From Gemmatimonadota bacterium (GTDB taxonomy: Bacteria; Gemmatimonadota; Gemmatimonadetes; Longimicrobiales; Gaopeijiaceae), in the NCBI GenBank assembly GCA_016209885.1, contig JACQVF010000023.1:62001-126000 (forward strand): a stretch of 64,000 nt of DNA, given 5' to 3'. A program made the translations under genes and the position numbers. Positions 34,781 through 44,084 of the stretch are shown one piece after another. The notes under the pieces were generated by a model. That model saw nothing but the letters and a program-made list of their open reading frames with translations, was not told where the DNA came from and ran no database searches. Every line of letters starts with the position of its first letter. Within the stretch, counting starts at the first letter, position 1.

Positions 34781-36067
34781 TCACGCTTTCGCCTGGCGGC
34801 GCTCTTCTCCGAGGACTGGAAGGTAGATCCTGAACGTCGTGCCGGCGCCGAGCGTGCTCTCGAGCCGGATCGCGCCGCCGGCCCGCTTGACGATGTCGCT
34901 GACCGTCGAGAGGCCGAGCCCGGTACCCTTGTCCGGGTCCTTGGTGGTGAAGAACGGCTCGAAGATCCGCTCCCGGATCGCCTCCGGGATGCCGTGGCCC
35001 GTATCGGACACCGCGATCATGACCCAAGCGGCTTCTGACGCTTTAGAATCCGGCGGGTCCGAGACGCTAGCCGTTTGGATCGTGAGCCTCCCGCCGTCGG
35101 GCATGGCGTCCCGGGCGTTCACCGCCAGGTTCATGATGACCTGCTCGACCTGGGAGCGGTCCGCTGTCGCCGGGTGCAGGGAGCGCTCCAGGTCCAGGAC
35201 GACCTCCATCCGATTGCCCAGGAGGCGCCGAAGGATCGGTTCGAGCTCGGTGATGACGGCGTTGAGGTCCAGCACGGTCGGCTCGCCTGGTTGTCTCCGG
35301 CTGAAGGCGAGGAGCTGGCGGACGAGCGCTGCGCCGCGCTCGGCGGCCCCTTTGATCTCTTCCAGGTCGGCCCGGATCGGGCCCGCCCCAGGGGCGTCAC
35401 GCAGGAGTAAGTCGGTCGCGCCCGTGATGACCGAGAGCACGTTGTTGAAGTCGTGGGCGACTCCGCCCGCCAGGCGCGCCACGGCTTCGAGCTTCTGGGC
35501 CTGAAGGTAGCGCTCCTGGGTGAGCTTGCGTTCCGTCACGTCCAGGAGCACGCCGAGCACTACCGGCTCTCCCGCGAAGGCCAGCCGGCGGCCATAGACC
35601 TCGACGTGGAGGAGCGAGCCGTCCTTGCGCAGGCCACGGAAGCCATAGCGGAGCGCTTCGACCTCACCCTCAACCCGCCGGCGAAGGTTCTCTTCGACGA
35701 GCGGCCGGTCCTCGGGCAGAACGAGCGCCAGGACCGAATCCAGGGCGAGGAGTTCCGCCACGCTGAAGCCGAAGATTTCGGCGAGGCGCGGACTCGCATA
35801 AGTGAAGCGGCCTTGCTGGATGAGGTAGACGCCTACGAGGGATTGCTCGACGAGGGTGCGAAAGCGCTCCTCGCTGTGCTGGCGGCCGAGGACCTCACGA
35901 CGGACGAGCACGTAGATGAGGAGCGCGGAACCCAGGACGAAGAGCCAACCCTTGACGGTCTGGAAGCGGTCGAGAAACTGGTCGGAGAGATAGATCCAGG
36001 CCGCGCTCACAAGGACGTAGATGAGCGCGATGCGGAGGTAACTCGGTAGCCTCTCCACCCTGGGCAC
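34781..36067 (-). CDS. PAS-domain sensor histidine kinase
   Basis: 428 residues. Two membrane helices lie at about 11-28 and 40-56 with a short loop between, then a PAS domain at about 66-180, a HisKA dimerisation domain with phospho-accepting H205 in [14 protein letters not shown], and an HATPase domain with [26 protein letters not shown] and GTGLGLSTV. The minimal loop suggests sensing in the membrane or via PAS. The start is GTG 36067 with GAGGAGG eight bases upstream. No response regulator is adjacent; the lone receiver protein at 37516 is the nearest candidate partner. Confidence 0.9.
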   Translation of the reverse strand: MPRVERLPSYLRIALIYVLVSAAWIYLSDQFLDRFQTVKGWLFVLGSALLIYVLVRREVLGRQHSEERFRTLVEQSLVGVYLIQQGRFTYASPRLAEIFGFSVAELLALDSVLALVLPEDRPLVEENLRRRVEGEVEALRYGFRGLRKDGSLLHVEVYGRRLAFAGEPVVLGVLLDVTERKLTQERYLQAQKLEAVARLAGGVAHDFNNVLSVITGATDLLLRDAPGAGPIRADLEEIKGAAERGAALVRQLLAFSRRQPGEPTVLDLNAVITELEPILRRLLGNRMEVVLDLERSLHPATADRSQVEQVIMNLAVNARDAMPDGGRLTIQTASVSDPPDSKASEAAWVMIAVSDTGHGIPEAIRERIFEPFFTTKDPDKGTGLGLSTVSDIVKRAGGAIRLESTLGAGTTFRIYLPVLGEERRQAKA

Positions 36068-36650
36068 GGAGCGAGCCTCCTCGCACCAAAGGTTCGTTCT
36101 CGATAGTGTGATACTTTCGATCGGGGGCCGGCAGTGTCATCGCAGTGCCGCCTTCTGACGCGTCGCTGCGGGCGCAAGGGGGAGCGAGTCATGCTACGAC
36201 GCCACCGCCATTCATGCCACCCCCGGTTCCCCAGTCGCACGGCGGCTGGGCATCTCTCACCTGGCGGGAAGGTGCCGGCCGCGTGCGGGGGCGGCCGAGC
36301 GGCTAGTGCGAGTGGGTGGAAAGAAGGCCCGCGCTCGAGGAATTCAGGGACTTCGTTCGCGCGCGAGAACGGGATATCTTGCTCCGTCTGGATCTGCCCG
36401 GCTAGCTGACTCAGGGTTGGGCCACCAGCCCGGTACGCCGGGCGGTTGTCCGCCGCGGCCGTCCCGGGATGGCGTCAAGCCGGGCGGCTTCGTGGCTGCG
36501 GTGATCGCTCTGAGTCACCTGGCGTGCTCTCGGGATGGCTGGAGGTGGCGGCCAAGGGAAGCGCGGTGTCAGGGGTGTTTTTGGCCCCGAAGAGGCCGCT
36601 CGTGCTTCTCCCTACGCTATTCCTTGATGGCCTGGTATGATGGGGGGCGT
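36068..36650. other. 583-bp intergenic region, no gene recognised
   Basis: Divergent spacer between the kinase (minus) and the phosphodiesterase (plus). I see no conserved protein in any frame. An AT-richer patch near 36095-36120 with GATAGTGTGATAC may belong to the kinase promoter but has no clear box pair. At 36634-36643 is GGTATGATGG (extended -10-like, TGGTATGAT), shared with 28160-28169. The rest looks featureless. Confidence 0.5.
36634..36643 (+). promoter_or_regulatory. GGTATGATGG motif, possible extended -10
   Basis: Second copy of the motif at 28160-28169. TG sits one base before TATGAT, so an extended -10 promoter without a -35 is possible. It ends only seven bases before the ATG at 36651, which would make a nearly leaderless mRNA. 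Confidence 0.3.
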
Positions 36651-37172
36651 ATGAGATACGCGGTCATTTCAGACAGCCACGACAACTTCTACAATCTCGA
36701 GCGGACGCTCGAGATCATCACCGCGCGTGGCATTACCCGTTGCTTTCACCTGGGAGATTTCTGCGCACCCGGTTTTGTACGCGCAATGCTGGCTCGGGAG
36801 AGCTTCACGTGGATCTGTGTGTGGGGGAACGTGGACGGAGCCAAGACCAAGATCCTGCTCGAGCAGCGGAACAACCCGAGGTTCGATATCTCAGAGGAGC
36901 CTTTCAGAGAGATCGAAGTCGAAGGGAAGAAGGTGTTCTTGAGTCACTTCCCGCTCCTCGCCCGGCACGCCGCGCTCACCGGCGAGTACGCTGCGGCGTT
37001 CTACGGTGATGACCACCGGAAGAGAGTTGAGGTCCTGAAGAATGGGGCACTCCTTGCGAATCCCGGGGAGCTGGCTGGATTCGCCACCGGGCAGCCGAGC
37101 TTCGGCGTGTGGGATCCCGAGCACAACACGATGGAGCTCGTTGACCTCCGCGATTTTCGGGTGACCAGGTAG
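36651..37172 (+). CDS. YfcE/MJ0936-type metallophosphodiesterase
   Basis: A 173-residue calcineurin-like phosphoesterase. Metal-binding motifs in order: ISDSHDN at the N-terminus, HLGDFCAPG, WGNVDG, LSHFPLL, and a last motif YGDDHRK where the family usually has GHTH-type sequence, so one ligand position differs. It ends NPGELAG, then SFGVWD. Such enzymes hydrolyse phosphodiesters in vitro; the natural substrate is unknown. The ATG at 36651 is preceded by a G-rich stretch. Confidence 0.85.
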   Translation: MRYAVISDSHDNFYNLERTLEIITARGITRCFHLGDFCAPGFVRAMLARESFTWICVWGNVDGAKTKILLEQRNNPRFDISEEPFREIEVEGKKVFLSHFPLLARHAALTGEYAAAFYGDDHRKRVEVLKNGALLANPGELAGFATGQPSFGVWDPEHNTMELVDLRDFRVTR

Positions 37173-37515
37173 GGTTCCGAAGGCGGGGCGAGGGGAGCGT
37201 TAGCGACGTGCGGGCGTGCGGCTTCATGGCCACTTACGCGGGTCAGCCGGCCCCTCCGCCGGCCGTCCACGTTGCGGGGAGACTACAGAAGGCTGCAGTG
37301 CGGGCGTTGTCTTTCAACGGGGCCGGCATCAGATTCGGTGAGCGTCGGAGGCTGGGCTCGGTTTCCACTCCCCCAGAGATTCACGAGAGCGATGCATCCG
37401 GTAGGCTCCACCTCGCTCTTCGAGTCGGTTGCGGCGTCATCCAGCACGGAGGCAGTCCCGCCCCGCGACGGCGGAGGGACGGGAAAGAGATGTCTCGACT
37501 GCGGGGTCTCCTGAC

Positions 37516-37992
37516 GTGAGCGATCTTGCCCGGACGATCCGTCCCGTTCTCCTGGTGGAGGACAACCCCGACTACGCGCTGCTGGTGCAGCTCGCTTTCA
37601 GCCAGGCCGGAGTGACCAACCCGGTGCGGGTGCTCGGGGACGGCGAGGCGGCGATCGCTTATCTGAGCGGACTGCCGCCGTACGACGACCGGGCGCGGTA
37701 CCCGCACCCCGCACTGATGATCACGGACCTGCGGCTTCCGAAGCGGTCTGGTCTCGAGCTGCTGGAATGGATACGAGACCGGCGGGAGTTCGATCGGCTT
37801 CCTGTCGTTGTCCTCACCTCGTCAACCGATCCCAACGACGAGGTGCGGGCTTACCAGCTTGGCGCGCGATTCTACGTTGTGAAGCCGATGCGGGTGCAGG
37901 CCCTCGTACTCACGGTGAGGGCGTTTGCCGAGCTGTGGCTCGGCGCCAGCCCCCAGCGAAGGGGGGCCGTCGACGGCGCGGGGTCGGCCTGA
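37516..37992 (+). CDS. Stand-alone response-regulator receiver protein (Rcp1-like)
   Basis: A 158-residue protein made of one receiver domain and no output domain. LLVEDNPDYALLVQLAF holds the acidic pair, MITDLRLPKRSGLELL holds the phospho-accepting aspartate, VLTSSTDPNDE has the conserved Ser/Thr, and YVVKPM the lysine. The insertion GLPPYDDRARYPHP before the phospho-site strand is typical of the CheY/Rcp1 subgroup that works with phytochrome-like or PAS kinases. It starts at GTG 37516. It may partner the kinase at 34781-36067. Confidence 0.87.
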   Translation: MSDLARTIRPVLLVEDNPDYALLVQLAFSQAGVTNPVRVLGDGEAAIAYLSGLPPYDDRARYPHPALMITDLRLPKRSGLELLEWIRDRREFDRLPVVVLTSSTDPNDEVRAYQLGARFYVVKPMRVQALVLTVRAFAELWLGASPQRRGAVDGAGSA

Positions 37993-38316
37993 GCCTCGCG
38001 GGCGCGTTCCTCACCCTGACCGGTACGTACAGCCAACTGCTGGACTACATCATCTTCGCCGCGCTCGTCTTCTACGTGCTGACCATCGCGGCGCTGTTCG
38101 TGCTCCGCGTGCGCCGCCCCCAGATGCACCGCCCATACCTGCGCCTTGGGCTATCCCGCAGTGCCCGCCGTTTATATGGCGGCCGCCGCCCTGATCGCCG
38201 TGATCCTCCTGATCGAGAAGCCGGTCTACACATTCGCCGGGCTCTTCATCGTGCTGCTGGGGATCCCGGTCTTCCACCTGCAGCAGCGGCTGGAGGCACT
38301 CGCTGTTCGCGCGTAG
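37991..38316 (+). pseudogene. C-terminal remnant of an APC-family amino-acid permease
   Basis: Right after the receiver gene stop, one frame encodes GTYSQLLDYIIFAALVFYVL and RVRRPQMHRPY, the last membrane helices of an amino acid-polyamine (APC) transporter. Near 38145 the frame shifts and continues in another as LGYPAVPAVYMAAAALIAVI and LFIVLLGIPVFHLQQRLE, to a TAG at 38314-38316. Only about the last 110 of some 450 residues remain, and they are frameshifted. The receiver gene is fused directly to the remnant, so an old deletion probably removed the permease body. Confidence 0.8.
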
Positions 38317-38799
38317 CGGCACGCGATGCGGGCCGCACGGCTGACTGCCTCGTGGAGCGGCGAGTGGACGCGCAGCTTCGCCCGGGCGGCGCCGCCCGTC
38401 ACGCCCTGCGGCCCTTCGTGGGAAGTTTCCCGAGAATAAGTCTTGCTCGCATCTTTCCAGCGCGCTAACAATACAAGGTTGCTAGCTCTCCGTGGGGTCC
38501 CGCGGCCGGGGGACGCTCATGCGGCGTTTGTTGTTGAGTCTGTGCCGGGCCGCTTTGCCCAGCGGGCGTGACGCGCACCGCTCGTCCCTCCGGGCAGGTC
38601 GGGCGCAAGCGGCATCTCACACACGCTCGCGGCTCCCAACGACTCTTCCCCAGGGCAGCACAAACCGTCAGGCGGTTGTTCCCGGCTCTCGCGCAATCCG
38701 CGAGCGCACCGAGTCCCAGGTTGCCTTCCATCCAGATGGTCTAGCGTCAGGGCGAAAGCGTCAGACTCTTTTCAAGCCCTCAGAGCCGGAAGCGGGGAA
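38317..38799. other. 483-bp region without a recognised gene
   Basis: Between the permease remnant and the first lipoprotein. No conserved protein is seen. TTGCTC at 38443-38448 and AACAAT at 38467-38472 (18-bp spacer) could be a weak promoter for the lipoprotein gene. A small GGGAA-GT-TTCCC inverted repeat lies at 38420-38431. Confidence 0.4.
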
Positions 38800-40473
38800 A
38801 TGAGCGGAATCCTGTTGTTGCGGGGAGCGCGCGTGGTGGCTGCTCTGATCATGCTCATGTGCGTTGGCGCATGCGAAGAAGACCGTCCTCCGGGGGTTCC
38901 CCCGGCCGCGCCGCGCTTCGTTGTGGTTTCGGTCCCCATGGGGTCGAACACGGTTGAGACGCGGATGAGCCCGGACGGCATAGTGTGGACGCAGCCCGTC
39001 ACGCTGCGCGACCAGCAGGGGAACCCGGGTACGGCCAGCACCGCCGCCGGGATCGCCACCGACGGAACGCTGTACCACGCGGCCTGGTTCGATGCGAGTT
39101 GGGCACTCCGCTACGCGACGTCGGTGAACGGGGAGGACTGGCTGGTGAGCAGCGACGCTCTCGGCCGGTTCCCTGTGAACGAGTCAGCGTCGCCAGCAGT
39201 TGCCGCCGGAGGCGGGAAGGTCCTGATCGCCTTCCGGACCGGGACAGGCGCCCTCTGGGTCGTGGACATTACCGCGCCGTCCACGGCCGTGACACTGCCG
39301 GAGCGGTCCGGGATGGGGCCGGGGCTCGCCTTCGGCGACGGGCGCTTTGTGCTCTCGTACGTCGTCAGTCTCGGCCCACTGAATCCCGCCGTGAAGACCC
39401 TCACCTCCACGGATGGCGCGACCTGGGTCGAGGTCGGGCAGGTCTTCGGCGGTGGCGTGCCGCCCGCGCTCTCGTTCGCCGACGGACGGTTCCACCTCGT
39501 TCCCCGTACCCCAGGCCCCACGAGGGAGCTGGTGAGCGTTCGGATCCAGGTCTACAGCTCCACCGACGGCCAGTCGTGGAACTGGGAGCGGGAACTCGTC
39601 GGGCACCCGTCTGCCGTGGGGACGGCGATCGCAGCGGCTGGTGTTGATCAGCTCGTGCTCGAGACCACAGGCGGCACGGTTTCCGCCATCCCTGCCAGTG
39701 GGGCGGAGCAGACGTTGGGCTGGACGGCCAGCCATGGGATCTCGCTCACCCGCGGCCCCGGCCGCCGGCTTGCCACGTTTCGCCTGGAGCGGGTGACGGT
39801 GGACGACCCGGAGGACGGGGGTGGCGATGAGCCGTACTTCCTCGTGTTTGGCTTCAAGTCGAGGTTCGGGCGCCCGAACTCGTCGCAAGTCACGTGGTCT
39901 GGATTCCTGAGGGAACTCGGGAGCGACGTTGGCGTGGGCGCATCGGTTGAGGTACCGCCACGCATGGGGGCCGTCACCTGGTCCATTGAGCCGGAGATAA
40001 CCGAGGCTTCGGTGCGTGACACGGTCGTGGGATCGGCGCAGGTAGACGTCGTGGGAGCGGCCGTCGTCGCGATCGACGGCGACGGCTGCCCACTGTCGAT
40101 CGTCAAGGATCTTGCGGACCGGGTCCCCGGCCTGTTGCGGTCTGAGCTGGAGAATCTGATCGCAGGATCGACCCTACGGCGCGTCGCGGATATCCCAGTG
40201 GTGAGGGGACGGGTGGATGCGGCGCGGCAGCGGGTTCTGGAGCGCGTGAACGATCGATCGTTTTGGGACTGGGTTCAGTGCGGGTTCGATCCCGAGGATC
40301 TCATCGACAATCAGGTGGTGGCCCTGGTCGGGTGGGACGGGTTCCCAGACGGGGAGATAAACCAGACCTTCGCGCTCAGGCGGACTCGGCCGGATTCGGC
40401 GCTCACGCTGTCCTTCCGAAACACGGACATGGGTGCTGCGTGGACGGCGCAGGCGAGAGTGACGTATCGCTAG
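38800..40473 (+). CDS. Lipoprotein of unknown function, possible beta-propeller
   Basis: 557 residues with a lipoprotein signal (VVAALIMLMCVGAC, cysteine at about residue 25). The N-terminal 300 residues show repeats of the kind STDGATW, SSTDGQSW and SVNGEDW, spaced like the Asp-box repeats of sialidase-type beta-propellers. The C-terminal part after about residue 340 has no recognisable motif and ends AWTAQARVTYR. There is no catalytic signature. It is followed by a second envelope protein, suggesting a two-gene unit. Confidence 0.65.
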   Translation: MSGILLLRGARVVAALIMLMCVGACEEDRPPGVPPAAPRFVVVSVPMGSNTVETRMSPDGIVWTQPVTLRDQQGNPGTASTAAGIATDGTLYHAAWFDASWALRYATSVNGEDWLVSSDALGRFPVNESASPAVAAGGGKVLIAFRTGTGALWVVDITAPSTAVTLPERSGMGPGLAFGDGRFVLSYVVSLGPLNPAVKTLTSTDGATWVEVGQVFGGGVPPALSFADGRFHLVPRTPGPTRELVSVRIQVYSSTDGQSWNWERELVGHPSAVGTAIAAAGVDQLVLETTGGTVSAIPASGAEQTLGWTASHGISLTRGPGRRLATFRLERVTVDDPEDGGGDEPYFLVFGFKSRFGRPNSSQVTWSGFLRELGSDVGVGASVEVPPRMGAVTWSIEPEITEASVRDTVVGSAQVDVVGAAVVAIDGDGCPLSIVKDLADRVPGLLRSELENLIAGSTLRRVADIPVVRGRVDAARQRVLERVNDRSFWDWVQCGFDPEDLIDNQVVALVGWDGFPDGEINQTFALRRTRPDSALTLSFRNTDMGAAWTAQARVTYR

Positions 40474-40529
40474 GTCCGGCGGCGCGTTTGCACAGAAGCC
40501 TGCCCGAAGGGAAAGGAGAGGCGTCGGCC

Positions 40530-41780
40530 ATGAGGGGGGATTGCTTGCCGCAACAGGCGTTTTCGCCTCAGCGGAGCGTTCTGGCGCCGACACGGAGGTG
40601 CTTGAGGGGCCACAGACCGCCTGACCTGAGCTGCCGTCGCACCTTCTGGAGGGTGAGGCAGGCTCTACTGTGGCTGCAACTCGCGATCGCCTCCGGCACG
40701 GCGGCCTGCACGCCCGCGCTGCTGGAGCTCTTTGACCGTGCACACCTCTACGGTTCGTACGGGACGGCCGACGTCAGGCCGTCGGACGTCTTCTGCGGGA
40801 ACGAGGTGAAGCCCCGGTTCGGTCCGGGCAACTGCACGTCGAAGGCCACGGACCCGAACGGTGCCCGGCCGGCCCGCGAGTACGTGGAGGTGCGAGGCTG
40901 GGTCCTCGGGGAGGGGGAGTGGGCGGACGAAAGGGAGGAGTTCGTGTTCAACCTCGCGCTCGACCTCAGCTGGACGCCCGCTTCGCCGGCTGCTGACCAC
41001 GTCCATCCCATCAACTCGGCGGCCGCGCTCAACGCCGCGATCACGCCCCACAACCTGATCCAGTTTGGGGCGGGCGACGTCTCGCCGATGCACTCCGCGA
41101 TGCTCGACGATGAGGGGGAGGTCTGGGGTGGCCCCGTGTCGCGAGCTGCGGTGCTCCACGTGGAGATCGACGGTTGGGGACCGGTGAGGCGCGCTGGGCT
41201 TGCCCCACCGCCCGGTTGGGTCGGACACCCGGAGACGCCGGGCGTCTTCTGGCCGTTCGACCCCAAGAGCCCGCCCGGTGGGCGAGGCGGCCCCCTCCAG
41301 CTCGGTGACTACGTGAGAATCGTGGGCACCCTTTGGGAGGACGAGCCGCACGACTGCCGCACTTGCTGGAACGGCCCGGAAGGCGACCTCGGAGAGGATG
41401 CCAAGGCGTGCTGGCATGGCGGCTCGACCAACCAGGGCCGCTGGGGCCGCGGCTACAACGAGATCCACCCCGTGGACTTCCTCGCCCGGATCGACGGGCC
41501 CACGTCGGCAACGACGGAGACCGTGGAACTCCTCGCCATGTGCGGCACCTCGTCGATCACCCGGGACATCGAGCCCCCAGGGGAGCCGCCTACGCCTCAG
41601 AGTACCGCGGGGTTCGAGGAGATCGTCGACGACGAGTTCACCGTCTGGCGGAGCGTGAAGACCCAGGACCGGGTGACGGTGCTGCCGGATCGCATCCGCG
41701 TCCACGTCGAGGTCGAGACCGGCGGGTTCCTCGGGCACGGGGCGAAGTTCAAGGCCGTCTACCGGGTGTTCTGGCAGTAG
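40530..41780 (+). CDS. Hypothetical secreted or lipid-anchored protein
   Basis: A 417-residue protein I do not recognise. From ATG 40530 (AAGGAGAG ten bases upstream) there is an odd 41-residue basic leader before a hydrophobic stretch ALLWLQLAIASGTAAC that reads as a lipoprotein signal. GTG 40653 would put that signal at the N-terminus and is a serious alternative. The body is rich in Trp, Gly and Pro, with motifs YVEVRGWVLGEGEW, FNLALDLSWTP, GDYVRIVGTLWEDE and a Cys pair CRTC; EIHPVDFLARI follows. It looks like an extracellular beta domain. Confidence 0.6.
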   Translation: MRGDCLPQQAFSPQRSVLAPTRRCLRGHRPPDLSCRRTFWRVRQALLWLQLAIASGTAACTPALLELFDRAHLYGSYGTADVRPSDVFCGNEVKPRFGPGNCTSKATDPNGARPAREYVEVRGWVLGEGEWADEREEFVFNLALDLSWTPASPAADHVHPINSAAALNAAITPHNLIQFGAGDVSPMHSAMLDDEGEVWGGPVSRAAVLHVEIDGWGPVRRAGLAPPPGWVGHPETPGVFWPFDPKSPPGGRGGPLQLGDYVRIVGTLWEDEPHDCRTCWNGPEGDLGEDAKACWHGGSTNQGRWGRGYNEIHPVDFLARIDGPTSATTETVELLAMCGTSSITRDIEPPGEPPTPQSTAGFEEIVDDEFTVWRSVKTQDRVTVLPDRIRVHVEVETGGFLGHGAKFKAVYRVFWQ

Positions 41781-41840
41781 AGCAGCCCGACAGACCCGTC
41801 TACCGCCCTTGCGCGTCCGACAGGTGCCTCGGCATTGAGT

Positions 41841-42077
41841 CTAGAAGGCTGTTGAAGAACCCCCCCCAGGACGGACTCCGCGGGGTGGAGCGCGGCGGGG
41901 TGTCCTCTTCGCTTAACGTTGCGCGGCGTTCCGGCAGAGCCTGGTGCGCGAAAGGCTGCGGGAGGTTGTGCGCAGGGCAGGGGGGTGGCGGTACGCGCGG
42001 CTCCACGATGCGCTCCGAGGACACCCCGCCGCGCTCCGCCCCGGGAACCACGGACAGGTTCTACAGCAGCCTTCTAG
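41841..42077. mobile_element. 237-bp MITE-like element with long terminal inverted repeats
   Basis: The left end 41841-41860 (CTAGAAGGCTGTTGAAGAAC) matches the reverse complement of the right end 42058-42077 at 18 of 20 bases. A second block of 21 bp, GGAGCGCGGCGGGGTGTCCTC at 41887-41907 reading the first 20 or so bases, is exactly repeated inverted at 42017-42037. The arms are about 61-67 bp and the centre has no coding capacity. Ends of the type AGGCTGTTGAA occur on transposase-driven insertion sequences. CTAG at both outer ends is itself palindromic and may be the duplicated target. No transposase is in the window. Confidence 0.75.
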
Positions 42078-42140
42078 CGTAGAGGAGGCCGCCGTTGAGC
42101 GTCTTGGCGTGGAACGGGTGGAACGGCACGGTGACCGTCC

Positions 42141-42719
42141 TTGCCCGACCCCGCGATCGCGGCCAACTTCCCCGTGAGTGTTGGCGAATTCGCCCCAACG
42201 TTCGCCCCACCCCTGGTGGAGTCCGCGCTGGTTGACCACGTGGTCGTGAGCAGCTCGAGCGGCCCGGCGGCCGCGGAAGCCCTGCGAGTGCGGTCCCCGC
42301 TCGACGGGCGGTTGCTGGCCGAGGCCCAGGCCATCGCGATGGCGAACGACAGCCCGTTCGGCCTGCACGCGAGCGTCTGGACGCGCAACCGCGCGCGCGG
42401 GGAGCGACTGGCGAGGCGGCTGCACGCGGGCGGCGTGTACGTGAACGACTGTCTGGCGATCCACTCCGTGCCCGCGCTCCCCACGGGCGGCTTGGGGGAG
42501 AGCGGCTTCGGACGCGTCCACGGCATCGCGGGGCTCGAGGAGATGTTGCGCCCGCGCGCCATCCTCGTGGACCGGATCGGGCTGCGTCGCGAGCCCTGGT
42601 GGTTCCCGTACAGCCCGAAGGCGACACGGCTTCTCTCCGCGCTGCTCGCGGGACGTGGCGCGGGCTTCGTGCGCGGCGCCCGCGAGGCGCTGCGGCGGCT
42701 GGCCGGACGCGCGGGATGA
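42141..42719 (+). pseudogene. Internally deleted aldehyde dehydrogenase
   Basis: A 192-residue open frame. The first 60 residues resemble an ALDH N-terminus (RVRSPLDGRLLAE). It then jumps directly to the C-terminal region (AIAMANDSPFGLHASVWT, GVYVNDCLAIHSVP, GGLGESGFGRVHG). The NAD-binding domain, catalytic Cys and Glu, some 300 residues, are missing, so it is not an active dehydrogenase. The frame is intact and its stop overlaps the glcF ATG (ATGA), so it may still be translated and couple glcF translation. The MITE-like element ends 63 bases upstream. Confidence 0.75.
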
Positions 42720-44032
42720 GCCTGGTCTCCGAGCTCCGAGCGCAGGAGGAGCGGCTGCTGGCCTGCGTCCACTGCGGCTTCTGCCTCCCGGCGTGCCCGA
42801 CCTTCACGCGGCTGGGCGACGAGGCGGATTCGCCGCGGGGGCGCCTCTACCTCATGCGCGCGGTGGCGGAGGGGCGGCTCGATCCCGCGCAAGACGCGTT
42901 CCAGATCCACATCGACCGGTGCCTGGGATGCCGCGCCTGCGAGACGGTCTGCCCGTCGGGCGTTGAGTACGGGTTCCTGCTCGAGCGGGCGCGGCGGGAG
43001 GCGATGGCCGCGCGGCGGCCCGGCCCGGTGGCTCGCCTGATGCTCGCCGTCTTCCGCCGGCCGCGCCTCCTGCGGTTGGCCATGGCGCTCTCGCGGCTGC
43101 TGCGGGCGACGGGGCTGCCGCGCCTGCTTGCCTGGCCGGGCCGCCCGCTCGTCGGCGGCACGCAGCTCCAGTTCGCGCTGGCCATGCTCGCGGCGAGCGC
43201 GGCCCCTCGACGACGGTGGGAAGGCGCGGGCTCGGCCACGGGCGGCGCGCGGAGCCGGCGCGGCGGCGGGCCTAGGGTCGCGCTGCTGGATGGGTGCGTG
43301 CAGGCGGGGCTGTTCGCACGGGTGAACGAGGCGACCGCGCGCGTGCTCGCGGTGAACGGCTGCGAGGTCACGGGCGCGCCGGGACAGGTCTGCTGCGGCG
43401 CGCTGCACGCGCATGCGGGCGACCTGGAGGCCGCGCGCGCGCTGGCGCGGGCGAACATCGAGGCGTTCGAGACGTCGGGGGCGGAGCTCGTGGCCGTGAA
43501 CGCGGCCGGCTGTGGCGCGGCCATGAAGGAGTACAGCCACCTGTTGGCGGACGACGCGAGCTGGGGGGAACGCGCGGCGCGCTTCTCGGCGAGGGTGAAG
43601 GACGCGACGGAGCTGCTGGCCGAGCTCGATCCGGTGCGCGGCGGTGCACTTCCCGTCCGCGCCACCTGTGACGCGCCGTGCCATCTCTTCCACGCGCAGC
43701 GGATCCAGACGGCGCCGCTCGCGGTGCTGCGGGCGATCCCGGAACTGGAGCTGGTGGCGCTCGCGAACGCGGACGAGTGCTGCGGCGGCGCCGGGGTCTA
43801 CGGGCTCACGCATGCGGAGCTGGGCCGGCGCATCCTCGACGACAAGGTGGAGGCCGTGCGGGCCACGGGCGCGGCGGTGGTGGCCACCGGGAACCCCGGG
43901 TGCATCCTCCAGATCGGGGCCGGGCTGCTTCTGGCGGGGCTTCCGGTGCAGGTCCGGCATCCCGTGGAGCTTCTGGACCAGAGTTATGCGCGGGCAGGCT
44001 ACTACGCCGCGGGCGGGGAGGCCGGCGCATGA
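42716..44032 (+). CDS. glcF: Glycolate oxidase iron-sulfur subunit GlcF
   Basis: A 438-residue protein with two ferredoxin-like [4Fe-4S] motifs at the N-terminus, CVHCGFCLPACPTF (about residue 17) and CLGCRACETVCPSG (about 70). Two CCG-type domains follow: CCGALHAHAGD paired with NAAGCGAAMKEY, and CDAPCHLFHAQR with ADECCGGAGVYGL and TGNPGCILQI. It transfers electrons from GlcD/GlcE to the quinone pool. The ATG overlaps the upstream stop by four bases. An Arg/Gly-rich insert lies near residues 160-185. It is 8 kb from glcDE, and the expected order glcDEF is interrupted. Confidence 0.92.
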   Translation: MSLVSELRAQEERLLACVHCGFCLPACPTFTRLGDEADSPRGRLYLMRAVAEGRLDPAQDAFQIHIDRCLGCRACETVCPSGVEYGFLLERARREAMAARRPGPVARLMLAVFRRPRLLRLAMALSRLLRATGLPRLLAWPGRPLVGGTQLQFALAMLAASAAPRRRWEGAGSATGGARSRRGGGPRVALLDGCVQAGLFARVNEATARVLAVNGCEVTGAPGQVCCGALHAHAGDLEAARALARANIEAFETSGAELVAVNAAGCGAAMKEYSHLLADDASWGERAARFSARVKDATELLAELDPVRGGALPVRATCDAPCHLFHAQRIQTAPLAVLRAIPELELVALANADECCGGAGVYGLTHAELGRRILDDKVEAVRATGAAVVATGNPGCILQIGAGLLLAGLPVQVRHPVELLDQSYARAGYYAAGGEAGA

Positions 44033-44084
44033 GGCCGGAAGCTTGGTGCGAGGAGACGGTGAGCGCTTGAATCGTGCCGGCACC

